Shown here in pieces: positions 26,164 through 35,814 of a stretch of 64,000 bases of DNA; positions within the stretch are counted from its first letter, which is position 1, and each line of letters begins with the position of its first letter. Where the stretch lies: positions 1,116,001-1,180,000 of the forward strand of contig CP102273.1 of the NCBI GenBank assembly GCA_025148965.1. The letters are read 5' to 3'. This stretch comes from Intestinibacter bartlettii (GTDB taxonomy: Bacteria > Bacillota > Clostridia > Peptostreptococcales > Peptostreptococcaceae). The notes under the pieces are model-generated. The model saw only the letters and a program-made list of their open reading frames with translations, did no database searches and was not told the origin of the DNA. Both the position numbers and the translations under genes were made by a program.

Positions 26164-27177
26164 ATGAAAAATAACGTTACAATAAAGGACGTTGCAAAAT
26201 TGGCTGGAGTTTCTATATCTACAGTTTCAAGAGTAATAAATGACTCAAAACCAGTTACGGATGAAGTGAAACAAAGAGTCTTAGATGTAATAAAAGAAAC
26301 AGGATATGTACCAAATCCTCTTGCAAGAAGTTTAGTTACGAAAAAAAGTAAATTATTAGGAGTTATAGTACCAGAAGTATCAGATTCATTTGTAAATGAA
26401 ATTGTAAACGGAATAGAATGTGTTACAAAAATGTATGGATATGATATATTACTAGCTAATACATATTCTGAAAAAAGCCAAGAGCTAAAAAGTATAGATT
26501 TATTAAAAGCAAAACAAGTTGAAGGGATAGTTATGATTTCATGGACGTTAGATGAAGACCACATAAAATCAATTAACAACAGTGGTATACCTGCAACTTA
26601 TATAAGTAAAACTGCTCAAACTTTCGATGTATATACAGTAAGTACAAACAATGAAGATGCAACTTACGATATGACTAAATATCTAATAGATAAAGGACAT
26701 AAAGAAATAGCTCTTATAATGACTAGTGAAGCTGATACTATCCTTGAAACAGAGAGAAGAAGAGGATATGAAAGAGCTTTAACTGACAACAATATAGCTA
26801 TAAATCCAGATATAATAAGATATGGTAATACAGACCATGATAATGGATATAAAGTTATGGCTGAATTATTAGATGAGGGTATAAAACCTGATGCAGTATT
26901 TGTAACAGGTGATGAGGCTGCTATAGGGGCTATAAATGCTATATTAGATAAAGGTTATAATGTACCAAATGATATATCTGTAGCAGGATTTAACAATACT
27001 AAACTTTCTAAAATGTACCGCCCAAAATTAACTACAGTTGGCCAACCACTTTACGATATGGGAGCTGTAGCTATGAGAATGGTAATAAAAATGATAAACG
27101 GAGAAACTCTTGAAGAAAAGAAATTCGTATTACCATACGAAATAATTGAAAGAGAAAGTGTAATAGAAAAAAAATAG
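26164..27177 (+). CDS. LacI-family transcriptional regulator
   Basis: 337 residues. The N-terminal helix-turn-helix VTIKDVAKLAGVSISTVSRVIND is followed by the hinge GYVPNPLARSLVTKKS and a periplasmic-binding-protein-like sensor domain (LLGVIVPEVSDSFVNEIV, DAVFVTGDEAAIGAINA). AGGAGG precedes the ATG. No sugar or transport operon is adjacent, so its targets and ligand cannot be inferred here. A terminator separates it from the convergent AraC regulator. Confidence 0.92.
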   Translation: MKNNVTIKDVAKLAGVSISTVSRVINDSKPVTDEVKQRVLDVIKETGYVPNPLARSLVTKKSKLLGVIVPEVSDSFVNEIVNGIECVTKMYGYDILLANTYSEKSQELKSIDLLKAKQVEGIVMISWTLDEDHIKSINNSGIPATYISKTAQTFDVYTVSTNNEDATYDMTKYLIDKGHKEIALIMTSEADTILETERRRGYERALTDNNIAINPDIIRYGNTDHDNGYKVMAELLDEGIKPDAVFVTGDEAAIGAINAILDKGYNVPNDISVAGFNNTKLSKMYRPKLTTVGQPLYDMGAVAMRMVIKMINGETLEEKKFVLPYEIIERESVIEKK

Positions 27178-27190
27178 TTTTAAATATATA

Positions 27191-27227
27191 AAAATAAGAG
27201 AATAGATTACGGTTCTCTTATTTTTTT
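27191..27227. terminator. Bidirectional terminator
   Basis: AAATAAGAGAA pairs with TTCTCTTATTT, with A and T runs on either side, between the convergent LacI and AraC regulators. Confidence 0.85.
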
Positions 27228-27238
27228 ATATATTTATA

Positions 27239-28150
27239 TTAAAATGCTTCAACTTTTTTTAATTTTTCTTTTTTATATTTTGTAGGAGATAAATCCATAA
27301 CTCGCTTAAATATTTCTGTATAATAGCTTGCGTTTGAAAATCCTACGCTTTCTGAAATCTCTGTTATATTATATTGATCACTCAAAAGAAGAGGGATACT
27401 CTTTTTTATTCGATAATTTAATAGATATTCAAAAGGAGTTTGACGGGTTGCTTTTTTAAAAAATCTGCAGCATTCACTTTTACTTATATTACAACATTCA
27501 GAAATATCATCCAGAGTTATTTTATTTTTATAATTGCTGTGAATAAAATTAAGTATTTTAGAAAGTCGAACAACGTCATTTGAATTAGAAACATTATCTT
27601 CTTGCAGAATGAAGCTTACCTCATTGAAAAATAAGGACCATATTTCACAAACTTTGCTTTTAACTAATAATTCGTAGCAAGGACCTTTATTTTGGAATAT
27701 ATCATTAGCTTCAAGTACTAAAGACATTATCTTTTGGTGAGTTTTATTATTAGAGTTAAAAAAGAACGATGGACATTGGCCGCCATTTTCAATTATATCA
27801 ATATATTTGGTTTTTATTATGCTTTCTTCATGCCCAAAAATGAAATTTGGTCTAAACATAAGAGCCAAAAATGCACAGTCTTTGTTATTATATCCTTTAG
27901 CTGTATGCAAGGTATGAGAATTTATAAACAAGCCATCTCCCTTTTTCATTTCATATATTTTATCGTTGACTCTATATTCCATAGAGCCTTCTAATATAAC
28001 TGAAAAAGTCATTTCATAGTGCCAGTGATAATCTAAAAATCCGTATTCATAAGCAAATAAAGTATTATAATCAAAATCTATTGGAAAAGTATAATCTCCA
28101 TAATTTTTCTTTTCTAATAAATTACTTGCAACAACAATTTTTCTTTTCAT
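27239..28150 (-). CDS. AraC-family regulator, probable regulator of the hut operon
   Basis: 303 residues with an N-terminal cupin sensor (YHWHYEMTFSVILEGSMEYR, KGDGLFINSHTLHTAKG) and two C-terminal AraC helix-turn-helix motifs (ITLDDISECCNISKSECCRF; YNITEISESVGFSNASYYTE). I chose the ATG at 28150 because GGGGGAGGGG lies just before it; an upstream in-frame ATG has no such site. It is divergent from hutH across a 258-bp gap, suggesting it senses histidine, urocanate or a related signal and controls the operon. That role is inference. Confidence 0.88.
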   Translation of the reverse strand: MKRKIVVASNLLEKKNYGDYTFPIDFDYNTLFAYEYGFLDYHWHYEMTFSVILEGSMEYRVNDKIYEMKKGDGLFINSHTLHTAKGYNNKDCAFLALMFRPNFIFGHEESIIKTKYIDIIENGGQCPSFFFNSNNKTHQKIMSLVLEANDIFQNKGPCYELLVKSKVCEIWSLFFNEVSFILQEDNVSNSNDVVRLSKILNFIHSNYKNKITLDDISECCNISKSECCRFFKKATRQTPFEYLLNYRIKKSIPLLLSDQYNITEISESVGFSNASYYTEIFKRVMDLSPTKYKKEKLKKVEAF

Positions 28151-28331
28151 AATAACCCCTCCCCCAGATAAAGTTAGATTCCAGCGCAATATTGTTATAG
28201 AAATTGATAAAATACTTATAGATATAATTTATATTATTAATTATACTTATAACATAACAATCAAGCAAGTCGTGAAAAAAATAATTCAAATGTCAGAAAT
28301 TTTAATCTCAATAATTAATTTATATTTAAGA

Positions 28332-28361
28332 TTGACTTAAATATATGTCGAAAGTTATAAA
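28332..28361 (+). promoter_or_regulatory. Probable hut operon promoter
   Basis: TTGACT (28332-28337) and TATAAA (28356-28361) are 18 bp apart, 48 bp upstream of hutH. The remaining divergent gap (28151-28331) is AT-rich; I see no clear inverted repeat for the AraC-type regulator. Confidence 0.6.
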
Positions 28362-28408
28362 AAAAATTCAATATATATTAAAAAAATATAAAATATGGAG
28401 GTTTTAAT

Positions 28409-29980
28409 ATGAGTATTATTAAACTAAACGGTTACGATTTATCTTTAGAAGATTTAATTAAAGTTTGTAGATATGGTCATAAAGTAGAACTTACAGAAAA
28501 AGCAATAGAAAGAATAAAAACAGCTAGAGCAATAGTTGATGATTTAGTAGAAAATGAAAAAGTTTCTTATGGTATAACAACTGGTTTTGGTAAATTCTCT
28601 GATGTAGTTATATCTAAAAAAGATACTAGACAACTTCAAATTAATTTAATAAGAAGTCATGCGTGTGGTGTAGGGGATCCTCTTAGTGAAGAAATAGTAA
28701 GAGCTATGATGTTACTTAGAATAAATGCATTATCAAAAGGTTATTCAGGTGTTAGACTTGAAACTCTACAAGTTTTAATAGATATGTTAAATAAAGGTGT
28801 TCATCCAATAGTTCCAGAAAAAGGTTCACTAGGTTCTTCTGGAGATTTAGCACCATTATCTCATATGGTACTTACTATGTTAGGAGAAGGTGAAGCAATA
28901 TATAAAGGAGCAAGAATGGATTCTAAAGATGCTATGGAAAAAGCAGGTATCAAACCTTTAGAATATCTATCTTCAAAAGAAGGATTAAGTTTAAATAATG
29001 GTACTCAATGTATGACAGCAGTTGGAGCTATAACAGTTTACGACGCTATCAATTTAATGAAGACTGCAGATATAGCACTAGGGCTTACTATGGAAGGTTT
29101 AAATGGTATAACTTGTGCTATGGATGAAAGAGTTCATTTAGTAAGACCTCATAAAGGACAATTCAATACAGCTAAAAATATGCTAGAAATATTAGATGGT
29201 AGTGAAATGACTACAGAACAAGGAGAACTTCGTGTACAAGATTCTTATACTTTAAGATGTTCACCACAAGTTCATGGTGGATGCAAAGATGCACTTGATT
29301 ATGTAGTTAAAAAAATAGAAATAGAAATGAATTCAGTTACAGATAACCCAATAATATTCCCAGGCGAAAATCAAAAAATTATATCTGGTGGTAACTTCCA
29401 CGGCGAACCAATGGCACTTGCTTTTGACTTTTTGGGAATAGCTTTATCAGAAATCGCAAATATATCTGAACGTAGACTTGAAAAAATGGTAAATCCAGCA
29501 CTTAGTCATGGTCTTCCAGCATTCTTAGTTAATGAAGGTGGAGTAAACTCTGGATTTATGATAGTTCAATATAGTGCTGCTTCATTAGTTTCTGAAAATA
29601 AAGTATTGGCTCATCCAGCAAGTGTTGATTCAATACCATCTTCAGCAAATCAAGAAGACCATGTTTCTATGGGGACTATAGCATCTAGACATGCAAGAGA
29701 TATATTAGACAATGCTAGAAAAGTATTAGCTATGGAAATTTTAGCATCAGCACAAGCAATAGATTTAAGAGGTAAGAAAAAATTGGGAAAAGGAACAGAA
29801 GAAGCTTATAAAGTTATAAGAGAAAGAACTCCTTTTGTAGATAAAGATAGAATAATGTATAAAGATATAAATATTTGTGAAGACATAATAAAAGAAAATC
29901 TATTAGTAGAAGCTGTAGAAAAAGCTATAGGAAAAGAATTATTAGTAAGCGAAGAAATAGTTAGTGATTTAGAACTTTAA
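28409..29980 (+). CDS. hutH: Histidine ammonia-lyase
   Basis: Deaminates L-histidine to urocanate, the first step of histidine degradation. It has 523 residues with YGITTGFGKF, RSHACGVGDPL and NQEDHVSMG. The histidine and glutamate in the last two are typical of HAL rather than phenylalanine or tyrosine lyases. The MIO-forming triad is Ser143-Ser144-Gly145 (GSLGSSGDLAPLSH) instead of the usual Ala-Ser-Gly; the cyclising Ser and Gly are kept. The start has TGGAGG upstream. First gene of the operon. Confidence 0.96.
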   Translation: MSIIKLNGYDLSLEDLIKVCRYGHKVELTEKAIERIKTARAIVDDLVENEKVSYGITTGFGKFSDVVISKKDTRQLQINLIRSHACGVGDPLSEEIVRAMMLLRINALSKGYSGVRLETLQVLIDMLNKGVHPIVPEKGSLGSSGDLAPLSHMVLTMLGEGEAIYKGARMDSKDAMEKAGIKPLEYLSSKEGLSLNNGTQCMTAVGAITVYDAINLMKTADIALGLTMEGLNGITCAMDERVHLVRPHKGQFNTAKNMLEILDGSEMTTEQGELRVQDSYTLRCSPQVHGGCKDALDYVVKKIEIEMNSVTDNPIIFPGENQKIISGGNFHGEPMALAFDFLGIALSEIANISERRLEKMVNPALSHGLPAFLVNEGGVNSGFMIVQYSAASLVSENKVLAHPASVDSIPSSANQEDHVSMGTIASRHARDILDNARKVLAMEILASAQAIDLRGKKKLGKGTEEAYKVIRERTPFVDKDRIMYKDINICEDIIKENLLVEAVEKAIGKELLVSEEIVSDLEL

Positions 29981-30020
29981 AATATAGAGTAAAATTATAA
30001 AATTTAAGGGGGAATTTGAA

Positions 30021-32060
30021 TTGAGTAATTTAAATCTAAGAAATAAAGAAATAAATAAAGCTTTGACTATTAAACTTGATGTAATTCCAGATAAAATACC
30101 AGAATTTCAAGAACATATAAGAAGAGCTCCAAAACGTGAATCAAAATTAACAAATGCAGATATAAAATTAGCATTAAAAAATGCTTTAAGATATATACCA
30201 GAAGAATATCATGAAAAATTAGCACCAGAGTTTTTAGATGAATTATTAACTTACGGTAGAATTTATGGATATAGATTTAGACCAGAAGGAAAAATCTATG
30301 GAAAACCAATAGATGAATATAAGGGAAAATGTGTAGAAGGTAAGGCATTCCAAGTTATGATAGACAACAACCTTGACTTTGATGTAGCACTTTATCCTTA
30401 TGAATTAGTTACATATGGGGAAACAGGACAAGTATTCCAAAACTGGATGCAATATCAACTTACAAAAAAATACTTAGAAGTACTTACTGAAGACCAAACT
30501 TTAGTACTTCATTCAGGACATCCAGTAGGCCTTTTTAAATCTAAACCAGATTCTCCAAGGGTAATACTTACAAACTCTCTAATGATAGGTATGTTTGATA
30601 ACCAAGAAGAATGGAAAAGAGCAACTGCAATCGGTGTTGCAAACTACGGTCAAATGACTGCTGGTGGTTGGATGTATATTGGGCCACAAGGTATAGTTCA
30701 TGGAACATATTCAACAATATTAAATGCAGGTAGATTAAAATTAGGTATACCTAAAGAAGGAAACTTAAAAGGAAAATTATTTGTTACTTCAGGTCTTGGC
30801 GGAATGAGTGGTGCTCAAGGTAAAGCTGTAGAAATAGCAGGTGGTGTAGGGATAATTGCCGAAGTAGACTCATCAAGAATTGAAACTAGATACACTCAAG
30901 GATGGGTTAGCAAAGTTACTGAAAGTCCAAAAGAAGCTTTCGACTTAGCTAAAGTTGAACTTGAAAAAGGAGAACCTTGTGCTATAGCATTCCATGGAAA
31001 TATAGTAGATTTACTTCAATATGCTGTAGACAATGATATACATATAGATTTATTATCAGACCAAACTTCTTGCCATGCACCTTATGACGGAGGATATTGT
31101 CCACAAGGAATTAGTTTTGAAGAAAGAACAGAACTTTTAGCAAATGACAAAGAAAAATTCATAGAATTAGTAGATAAAACTTTATTAAAACATTTTGAAT
31201 TAATAAAAATACTACATGATAAAGGTGTTTACTTCTTTGACTATGGAAATAGTTTTATGAAAGCTGTATATGATGCAGGTGGAAAAGAAATATCTAAAAA
31301 TGGAATAGATGAAAAAGATGGATTTATATTCCCATCTTATGTTGAAGATATACTAGGACCTCAATTATTCGATTTTGGCTATGGACCATTTAGATGGGTT
31401 TGTTTAAGTGGAAAACGTGAAGACTTAATAAAAACCGACCATGCTGCAATGGAATGCATAGATCCAGAAAGAAGATATCAAGATAGAGACAACTGGATAT
31501 GGATTAGAGATGCAGAAAAGAACAACTTAGTTGTAGGAACACAAGCTAGAATATTATATCAAGATGCTATGGGAAGAACTAATATAGCACTTAAATTTAA
31601 CGATATGGTAAGACGTGGCGAAATAGGCCCAGTTATGATGGGTAGAGACCACCACGATGTATCAGGAACAGATTCACCATTTAGAGAAACTTCTAATATC
31701 AAAGATGGAAGTAATATAATGGCTGATATGGCTACTCATTGTTTTGCAGGTAACTGTGCAAGAGGAATGAGTTTAGTAGCTCTTCATAATGGTGGTGGAG
31801 TTGGAATCGGTAAATCAATTAATGGTGGATTTGGTATGGTTCTAGATGGTTCACAAAGAGTTGATGACATACTTAGAACTGCTATGCCATGGGATGTTAT
31901 GAGTGGCGTTGCAAGACGTGCTTGGGCTAGAAATGACAACTCTATAGATACAGTAATCGAATACAACAAAATGTGCGAAGGAAAAGATCATATAACATTA
32001 CCATTCTTAGTTGATGAAGATTTAATTGAAAAAACAGTTGGAGATAAAGAATTTAAATAA
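30021..32060 (+). CDS. hutU: Urocanate hydratase (long form)
   Basis: Converts urocanate to imidazolonepropionate using tightly bound NAD. Signatures include the YGQMTAGGWMYIGPQGIVHG block, SGLGGMSGAQGKA (dinucleotide binding) and GRDHHDVSGTDSPFRET. At 679 residues it belongs to the longer urocanase form rather than the ~555-residue HutU of Bacillus. It starts with TTG after AAGGGGGAA, 40 bp behind hutH. A stable hairpin separates it from ftcD. Confidence 0.95.
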   Translation: MSNLNLRNKEINKALTIKLDVIPDKIPEFQEHIRRAPKRESKLTNADIKLALKNALRYIPEEYHEKLAPEFLDELLTYGRIYGYRFRPEGKIYGKPIDEYKGKCVEGKAFQVMIDNNLDFDVALYPYELVTYGETGQVFQNWMQYQLTKKYLEVLTEDQTLVLHSGHPVGLFKSKPDSPRVILTNSLMIGMFDNQEEWKRATAIGVANYGQMTAGGWMYIGPQGIVHGTYSTILNAGRLKLGIPKEGNLKGKLFVTSGLGGMSGAQGKAVEIAGGVGIIAEVDSSRIETRYTQGWVSKVTESPKEAFDLAKVELEKGEPCAIAFHGNIVDLLQYAVDNDIHIDLLSDQTSCHAPYDGGYCPQGISFEERTELLANDKEKFIELVDKTLLKHFELIKILHDKGVYFFDYGNSFMKAVYDAGGKEISKNGIDEKDGFIFPSYVEDILGPQLFDFGYGPFRWVCLSGKREDLIKTDHAAMECIDPERRYQDRDNWIWIRDAEKNNLVVGTQARILYQDAMGRTNIALKFNDMVRRGEIGPVMMGRDHHDVSGTDSPFRETSNIKDGSNIMADMATHCFAGNCARGMSLVALHNGGGVGIGKSINGGFGMVLDGSQRVDDILRTAMPWDVMSGVARRAWARNDNSIDTVIEYNKMCEGKDHITLPFLVDEDLIEKTVGDKEFK

Positions 32061-32111
32061 ATTACAAATGTATTAAATTATAATATGTTAGATACTAATA
32101 AAAAATAATTT

Positions 32112-32140
32112 TAGCTCAATAAGTCCGTCTTATTGAGCTA
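32112..32140 (+). other. Perfect intercistronic hairpin between hutU and ftcD
   Basis: TAGCTCAATAAG pairs perfectly with CTTATTGAGCTA across a 5-nt loop. No T-run follows, so it is not a standard terminator. It could protect the upstream mRNA 3' end, mark a processing site, or reduce downstream expression. Confidence 0.7.
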
Positions 32141-32168
32141 GAAGTTTATACATAAGGGGGATAAAATA

Positions 32169-33062
32169 GTGGCAATAGTTCAATGTGTACCAAATTTTAG
32201 TGAAGGTAGAGACTTAGATAAGATAGAAAAAATAGTAAATCCGTTAAGAGGAAAAGAAGGCGTAAAATTATTAAATTACGAAGCTGATAAAAATTACAAT
32301 AGATTAGTAGTTACAGTAATTGGAGAACCGGAAAAAGTAAAAAATGCAGTATTTGAAGCTATAGGTGTTGCTAAAGATGTTATAGATATGAATACTCATA
32401 AAGGACAACATTCTAGATTTGGAGCAACTGATGTTTGTCCATTTATACCTATAAAAGGAATGGACATGGATGATGCTGTGAAAATAGCTAATGAACTTGG
32501 CGAAATGGTGGCAAAAGAATATGAAATACCAGTATTTTTATATGAATGTGCTGCAACTAAACCAGAAAGAGAAAACTTAGCTACAGTAAGAAAAGGTGAA
32601 TATGAAGGTTTAGATGAAAAATTACAAGATCCTAACTGGATGCCTGATTATGGAGCTAATAAAAAACACAAAACAGCAGGTGCAATAGCAATAGGAGCTA
32701 GAAGACCATTAATTGCATACAATATAAATTTAGACACTACAAATATAGAAATAGCATCTAAAATAGCAAAAACAATTAGACATTCAAGCGGAGGATATAG
32801 ATATATAAAAGCAGGTCCTGTTGAAGTTCCTGAAAGAAAAATTACTCAAGTTACAATGAATTTAACAGACTATACAAAAACTAGCATGTATAGGGCTTTT
32901 GAGGCTGTAAAAATGGAAGCTAGAAGATATGGTGTAAATGTTACAGGAAGTGAAGTTGTTGGGCTTTGTCCAATGGAAGCGCTTGTCGATGTTGCAGCTT
33001 ATTATCTAGGTCTTGAAGACTTTACATTAGATAAGGTTTTAGAAACTAGTTTAATGGAGTAG
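32169..33062 (+). CDS. ftcD: Glutamate formiminotransferase
   Basis: Transfers the formimino group from N-formiminoglutamate to tetrahydrofolate, releasing glutamate. The 297 residues cover the two formiminotransferase subdomains (VQCVPNFSEGRD at the start, KGQHSRFGATDVCPFIPI, GAIAIGARRPLIAYNINL, GSEVVGLCPMEAL). It lacks the cyclodeaminase domain of the animal bifunctional enzyme, which here is encoded separately at 34404. Starts with GTG after AAGGGGGA. Confidence 0.95.
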   Translation: MAIVQCVPNFSEGRDLDKIEKIVNPLRGKEGVKLLNYEADKNYNRLVVTVIGEPEKVKNAVFEAIGVAKDVIDMNTHKGQHSRFGATDVCPFIPIKGMDMDDAVKIANELGEMVAKEYEIPVFLYECAATKPERENLATVRKGEYEGLDEKLQDPNWMPDYGANKKHKTAGAIAIGARRPLIAYNINLDTTNIEIASKIAKTIRHSSGGYRYIKAGPVEVPERKITQVTMNLTDYTKTSMYRAFEAVKMEARRYGVNVTGSEVVGLCPMEALVDVAAYYLGLEDFTLDKVLETSLME

Positions 33063-33102
33063 CAGATTTTTAGTTAATTGTATGTTTGATAAGGAGAATA
33101 CA

Positions 33103-34374
33103 ATGAAAGCTGATTTAATTTTAAAAAATATAGGAAAACTAGTTACAATGCAAGGTTCATCTTCTTTTAGGGTAAAAGAAGAGATGAATAAGATTAATAT
33201 TATAGAAAATGCATATATAGCAGTTAAAAATGGGAAAATCTTAGCTATAGGTGTAGGTGATGAATTTGGAAACTTATGCGGAGAAGACACTAAAATTCAT
33301 GATGCTGAGGGACTTTTAGTAACTCCTGGACTTATAGATTCTCATACACATTTAATACATGGTGGTTCTAGAGAAAATGAATTTTCTATGAAATTAAATG
33401 GAGTTCCATATATAGAAATTTTAAACAACGGTGGTGGGATATTAAGCACTGTAAAAGCAACAAAAGAAGCATCAGAAGAAGCATTATATAAAAAGGCTAA
33501 AAAAAGTTTAGATAGAATGCTTGAATTTGGTGTAACTACTGTTGAAGAAAAAAGTGGATACGGATTAGAATTAAATACAGAAATTAAACAACTAGAAGTA
33601 GCGCGCGCATTAGATAAAAATCATCCAGTAGATTTAGTACATACTTTTTTAGGAGCACATGCAGTTCCAGAGGAATATAAAGAAAATCACAAGGCATATA
33701 TCGATATATTAGTTGATGTGATGATGCCAAAGATAAAAGATATGGGATTGGCTGAATTTTGTGATGTATTCTGTGAAGAAGGAGTATTTACTATAGAAGA
33801 AAGTGAATATATACTTCAAAAAGCTAAAGAAATAGGATATAAATTAAAAATTCACGCTGATGAAATAGAATCATTAGGTGGAGCAGGATTGGCTGCTAAG
33901 CTCGGTTGTGTATCAGCAGATCATCTTATGGCAGCTAGCGATGAAGGAATAAAAATGATGGCAGAAAATAATGTTGTAGCAAATATACTTCCAGCAACAT
34001 CATTCAATCTAAATAAAAATTATGCAGATTGCAGAAAAATGATAGATATGGGAGCAATAGTGAGTTTATCAAGTGACTACAACCCAGGAAGTTGTCCTAG
34101 TGAAAATTTACAACTTGTTATGCAATTAGGTTGTCTACATCTAAAAATGACTCCAAATGAAGTGCTTACAGCAGTAACTATAAATGCAGCCTATGCAATA
34201 GATAGAGCAGACAAAATAGGTTCAATAGAGGTGGGCAAAAACGCAGATTTTGTAGTATTTGATGCTCGCAATGTGGAGTATTTAATGTACCATTTTGGAA
34301 TAAATCACACTAAAAAAGTATACAAAAATGGAAATTTAGTAGTAGATAATAAAGTTGTAGTTTATGATAAGTAA
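33103..34374 (+). CDS. hutI: Imidazolonepropionase
   Basis: Amidohydrolase that opens imidazolonepropionate to N-formiminoglutamate. Metal-binding motifs are SHTHLIHGGSRENEF near residue 80, LGAHAVP, KIHADEIESLGGAG and the late SSDYNPGSCPSENL. I chose the ATG at 33103 (AAGGAG six bases before), seven codons inside a longer frame starting at 33082. The resulting 423 residues fit the family. Confidence 0.95.
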   Translation: MKADLILKNIGKLVTMQGSSSFRVKEEMNKINIIENAYIAVKNGKILAIGVGDEFGNLCGEDTKIHDAEGLLVTPGLIDSHTHLIHGGSRENEFSMKLNGVPYIEILNNGGGILSTVKATKEASEEALYKKAKKSLDRMLEFGVTTVEEKSGYGLELNTEIKQLEVARALDKNHPVDLVHTFLGAHAVPEEYKENHKAYIDILVDVMMPKIKDMGLAEFCDVFCEEGVFTIEESEYILQKAKEIGYKLKIHADEIESLGGAGLAAKLGCVSADHLMAASDEGIKMMAENNVVANILPATSFNLNKNYADCRKMIDMGAIVSLSSDYNPGSCPSENLQLVMQLGCLHLKMTPNEVLTAVTINAAYAIDRADKIGSIEVGKNADFVVFDARNVEYLMYHFGINHTKKVYKNGNLVVDNKVVVYDK

Positions 34375-34403
34375 AATATTTTTTATGTACAGGAGGAAAG
34401 CAT

Positions 34404-35045
34404 ATGAAATTAATTGATATGACTGTAACTGATTTTGCAAGTGAAGTAGATTCAAATTCACCAGCACCAGGAGGAGGGTCTGTATCAGCTTTGGCAAGTG
34501 ATATAGGTGTAGGACTTGCGAGAATGATGGCTCATTTAAGTTTTGGAAAGAAAAAATTTGAAGCTTTAGATGATAAAACTAAAGAAGAATTCAAAGTTAG
34601 ATTTGATAAATTAGGAGAAATAAGAACAGAATTATCCACTTTAGTAGATAAAGATACAGAGTCTTTTAATGAATTTATGAAAGCTTTGAAATTGCCAAAA
34701 GAAACAGATGAAGAAAAAGTAGCAAGAGCTAAGGCTATGGAAGAGGCTACAATTTTTTCAATTGAAGTTCCATATAAGACAGCTAAACTTTCACTAGAAG
34801 CTTTACAATTATTAGACCTCTTAGTTGCAAATGGAAACCAAAATGCTATAACAGATATCGGTGTTGGAACATTAATGCTTGCAACTGGTATGGAAGGCGC
34901 TATTTTAAATGTAAAAGTAAATTTAATGGGATTAGAAAATAAAGAAATTCACGATAAATACAGCAAAGGATGCAAAGAAATATTATGTGAAGGACAAAAA
35001 ATAAAAGATGATATAATTGCCAAAATACATAAACAATTAGATTAA
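34404..35045 (+). CDS. fchA: Formimino-THF cyclodeaminase (FchA-type)
   Basis: Converts 5-formimino-THF to 5,10-methenyl-THF plus ammonia, the final one-carbon step after FtcD. Its 213 residues form the helical cyclodeaminase/cyclohydrolase domain, with signature APGGGSVSALASDIGVGLA near residue 22. AGGAGG precedes the ATG. Homologues are also annotated methenyl-THF cyclohydrolase; position in a hut operon favours the cyclodeaminase role. Last gene of the operon, before a bidirectional terminator. Confidence 0.9.
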   Translation: MKLIDMTVTDFASEVDSNSPAPGGGSVSALASDIGVGLARMMAHLSFGKKKFEALDDKTKEEFKVRFDKLGEIRTELSTLVDKDTESFNEFMKALKLPKETDEEKVARAKAMEEATIFSIEVPYKTAKLSLEALQLLDLLVANGNQNAITDIGVGTLMLATGMEGAILNVKVNLMGLENKEIHDKYSKGCKEILCEGQKIKDDIIAKIHKQLD

Positions 35046-35089
35046 ATATATATATAATTAAGGATAAAGTAATTTATAGATGTAAAAAT

Positions 35090-35129
35090 AAAAAGGTATT
35101 GAGATATATTTGTATCCCAATACCTTTTT
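35090..35129. terminator. Terminator of the hut operon (bidirectional)
   Basis: AAAAAGGTATTG pairs with CAATACCTTTTT, flanked by A and T runs. The convergent lysine-rich gene ends at 35137. Confidence 0.85.
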
Positions 35130-35136
35130 GATGTGT

Positions 35137-35511
35137 TTAATTGCTCTTTTTAACTCTTTTAACTTTTTTTACAGTTTTTTTGCCAGATGGGCTATGATGT
35201 GAACTGGATTTTTTAGATTTCTTTGAATTTATCTTATCTTGAATCTCTGCTTCAGATATTTTATTCATAATAGAATCTAGTTTTTGTTGTTGTTCAGGAT
35301 TTAAGAAATTTTTGAATTTAGATACTACTTCTTCTTTACCTTTTAAGTTTTTACCTATATTTATAAGTTCGTCTAAAAGTTCATCTTCAGATTTTCCTTG
35401 ATAGCTATTTGCTATATTTTCTATCTTATTTTTATCAATATTTTTTTCCTTTGCAAATTGTTCTAAAGTTTCTTGATCTATTTTATCCACTTTTTTCTTT
35501 GATTTTTTCAT
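35137..35511 (-). CDS. Small lysine-rich protein of unknown function
   Basis: 124 residues, very basic at both ends (MKKSKKKVDK; a C-terminal KKSKKSSSHHSPSGKKTVKK-type tail) with a helical middle containing NLKGKEEVVSKFKNFLNPEQ. No signal peptide or membrane segment. The ATG at 35511 has AAAGGAG upstream. It is divergent from the 35815 gene, whose product has a comparable segment (KYMSSEERKMLIKMESILD). Strongly basic tails would suit nucleic-acid binding or spore-core packing, but no family is recognised. Confidence 0.7.
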   Translation of the reverse strand: MKKSKKKVDKIDQETLEQFAKEKNIDKNKIENIANSYQGKSEDELLDELINIGKNLKGKEEVVSKFKNFLNPEQQQKLDSIMNKISEAEIQDKINSKKSKKSSSHHSPSGKKTVKKVKRVKKSN

Positions 35512-35814
35512 AGAGAGCTCCTTTCCCAAGCATAAAAATAATTATATATAATTTATATGAGACTTCTAATAAAAGTTAATACTATAATTAAAAAAATATG
35601 CATTAATGCAAGATTTAATATACTGATATTATATGAAATGTTATTTAAAAAGTGAGAACAAAATATACTTATCAATTAAATATAATATATAGTCAATTTA
35701 AATCATAATATTATATATAGATAGATTAATTAATAGGAACATTAGTAGTTAAATAATCATATTTTAAAGTTAAGAGATTGTGTGGAATACCTATTATAAA
35801 AGGGGGGACTTGTA
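35512..35814. other. 303-bp divergent intergenic region
   Basis: AT-rich, with TATAAT-like stretches on both strands but no convincing hairpin, operator or RNA. It must carry the promoters of the two divergent genes; GGGGGG at 35802-35807 is the ribosome site of the rightward one. Confidence 0.4.

Noticed and set aside
28409-29980. Phenylalanine or tyrosine ammonia-lyase instead of HutH
   Set aside because: SHACGVG and NQEDHVSMG carry the HAL-type residues, and the gene leads a complete histidine-degradation operon.
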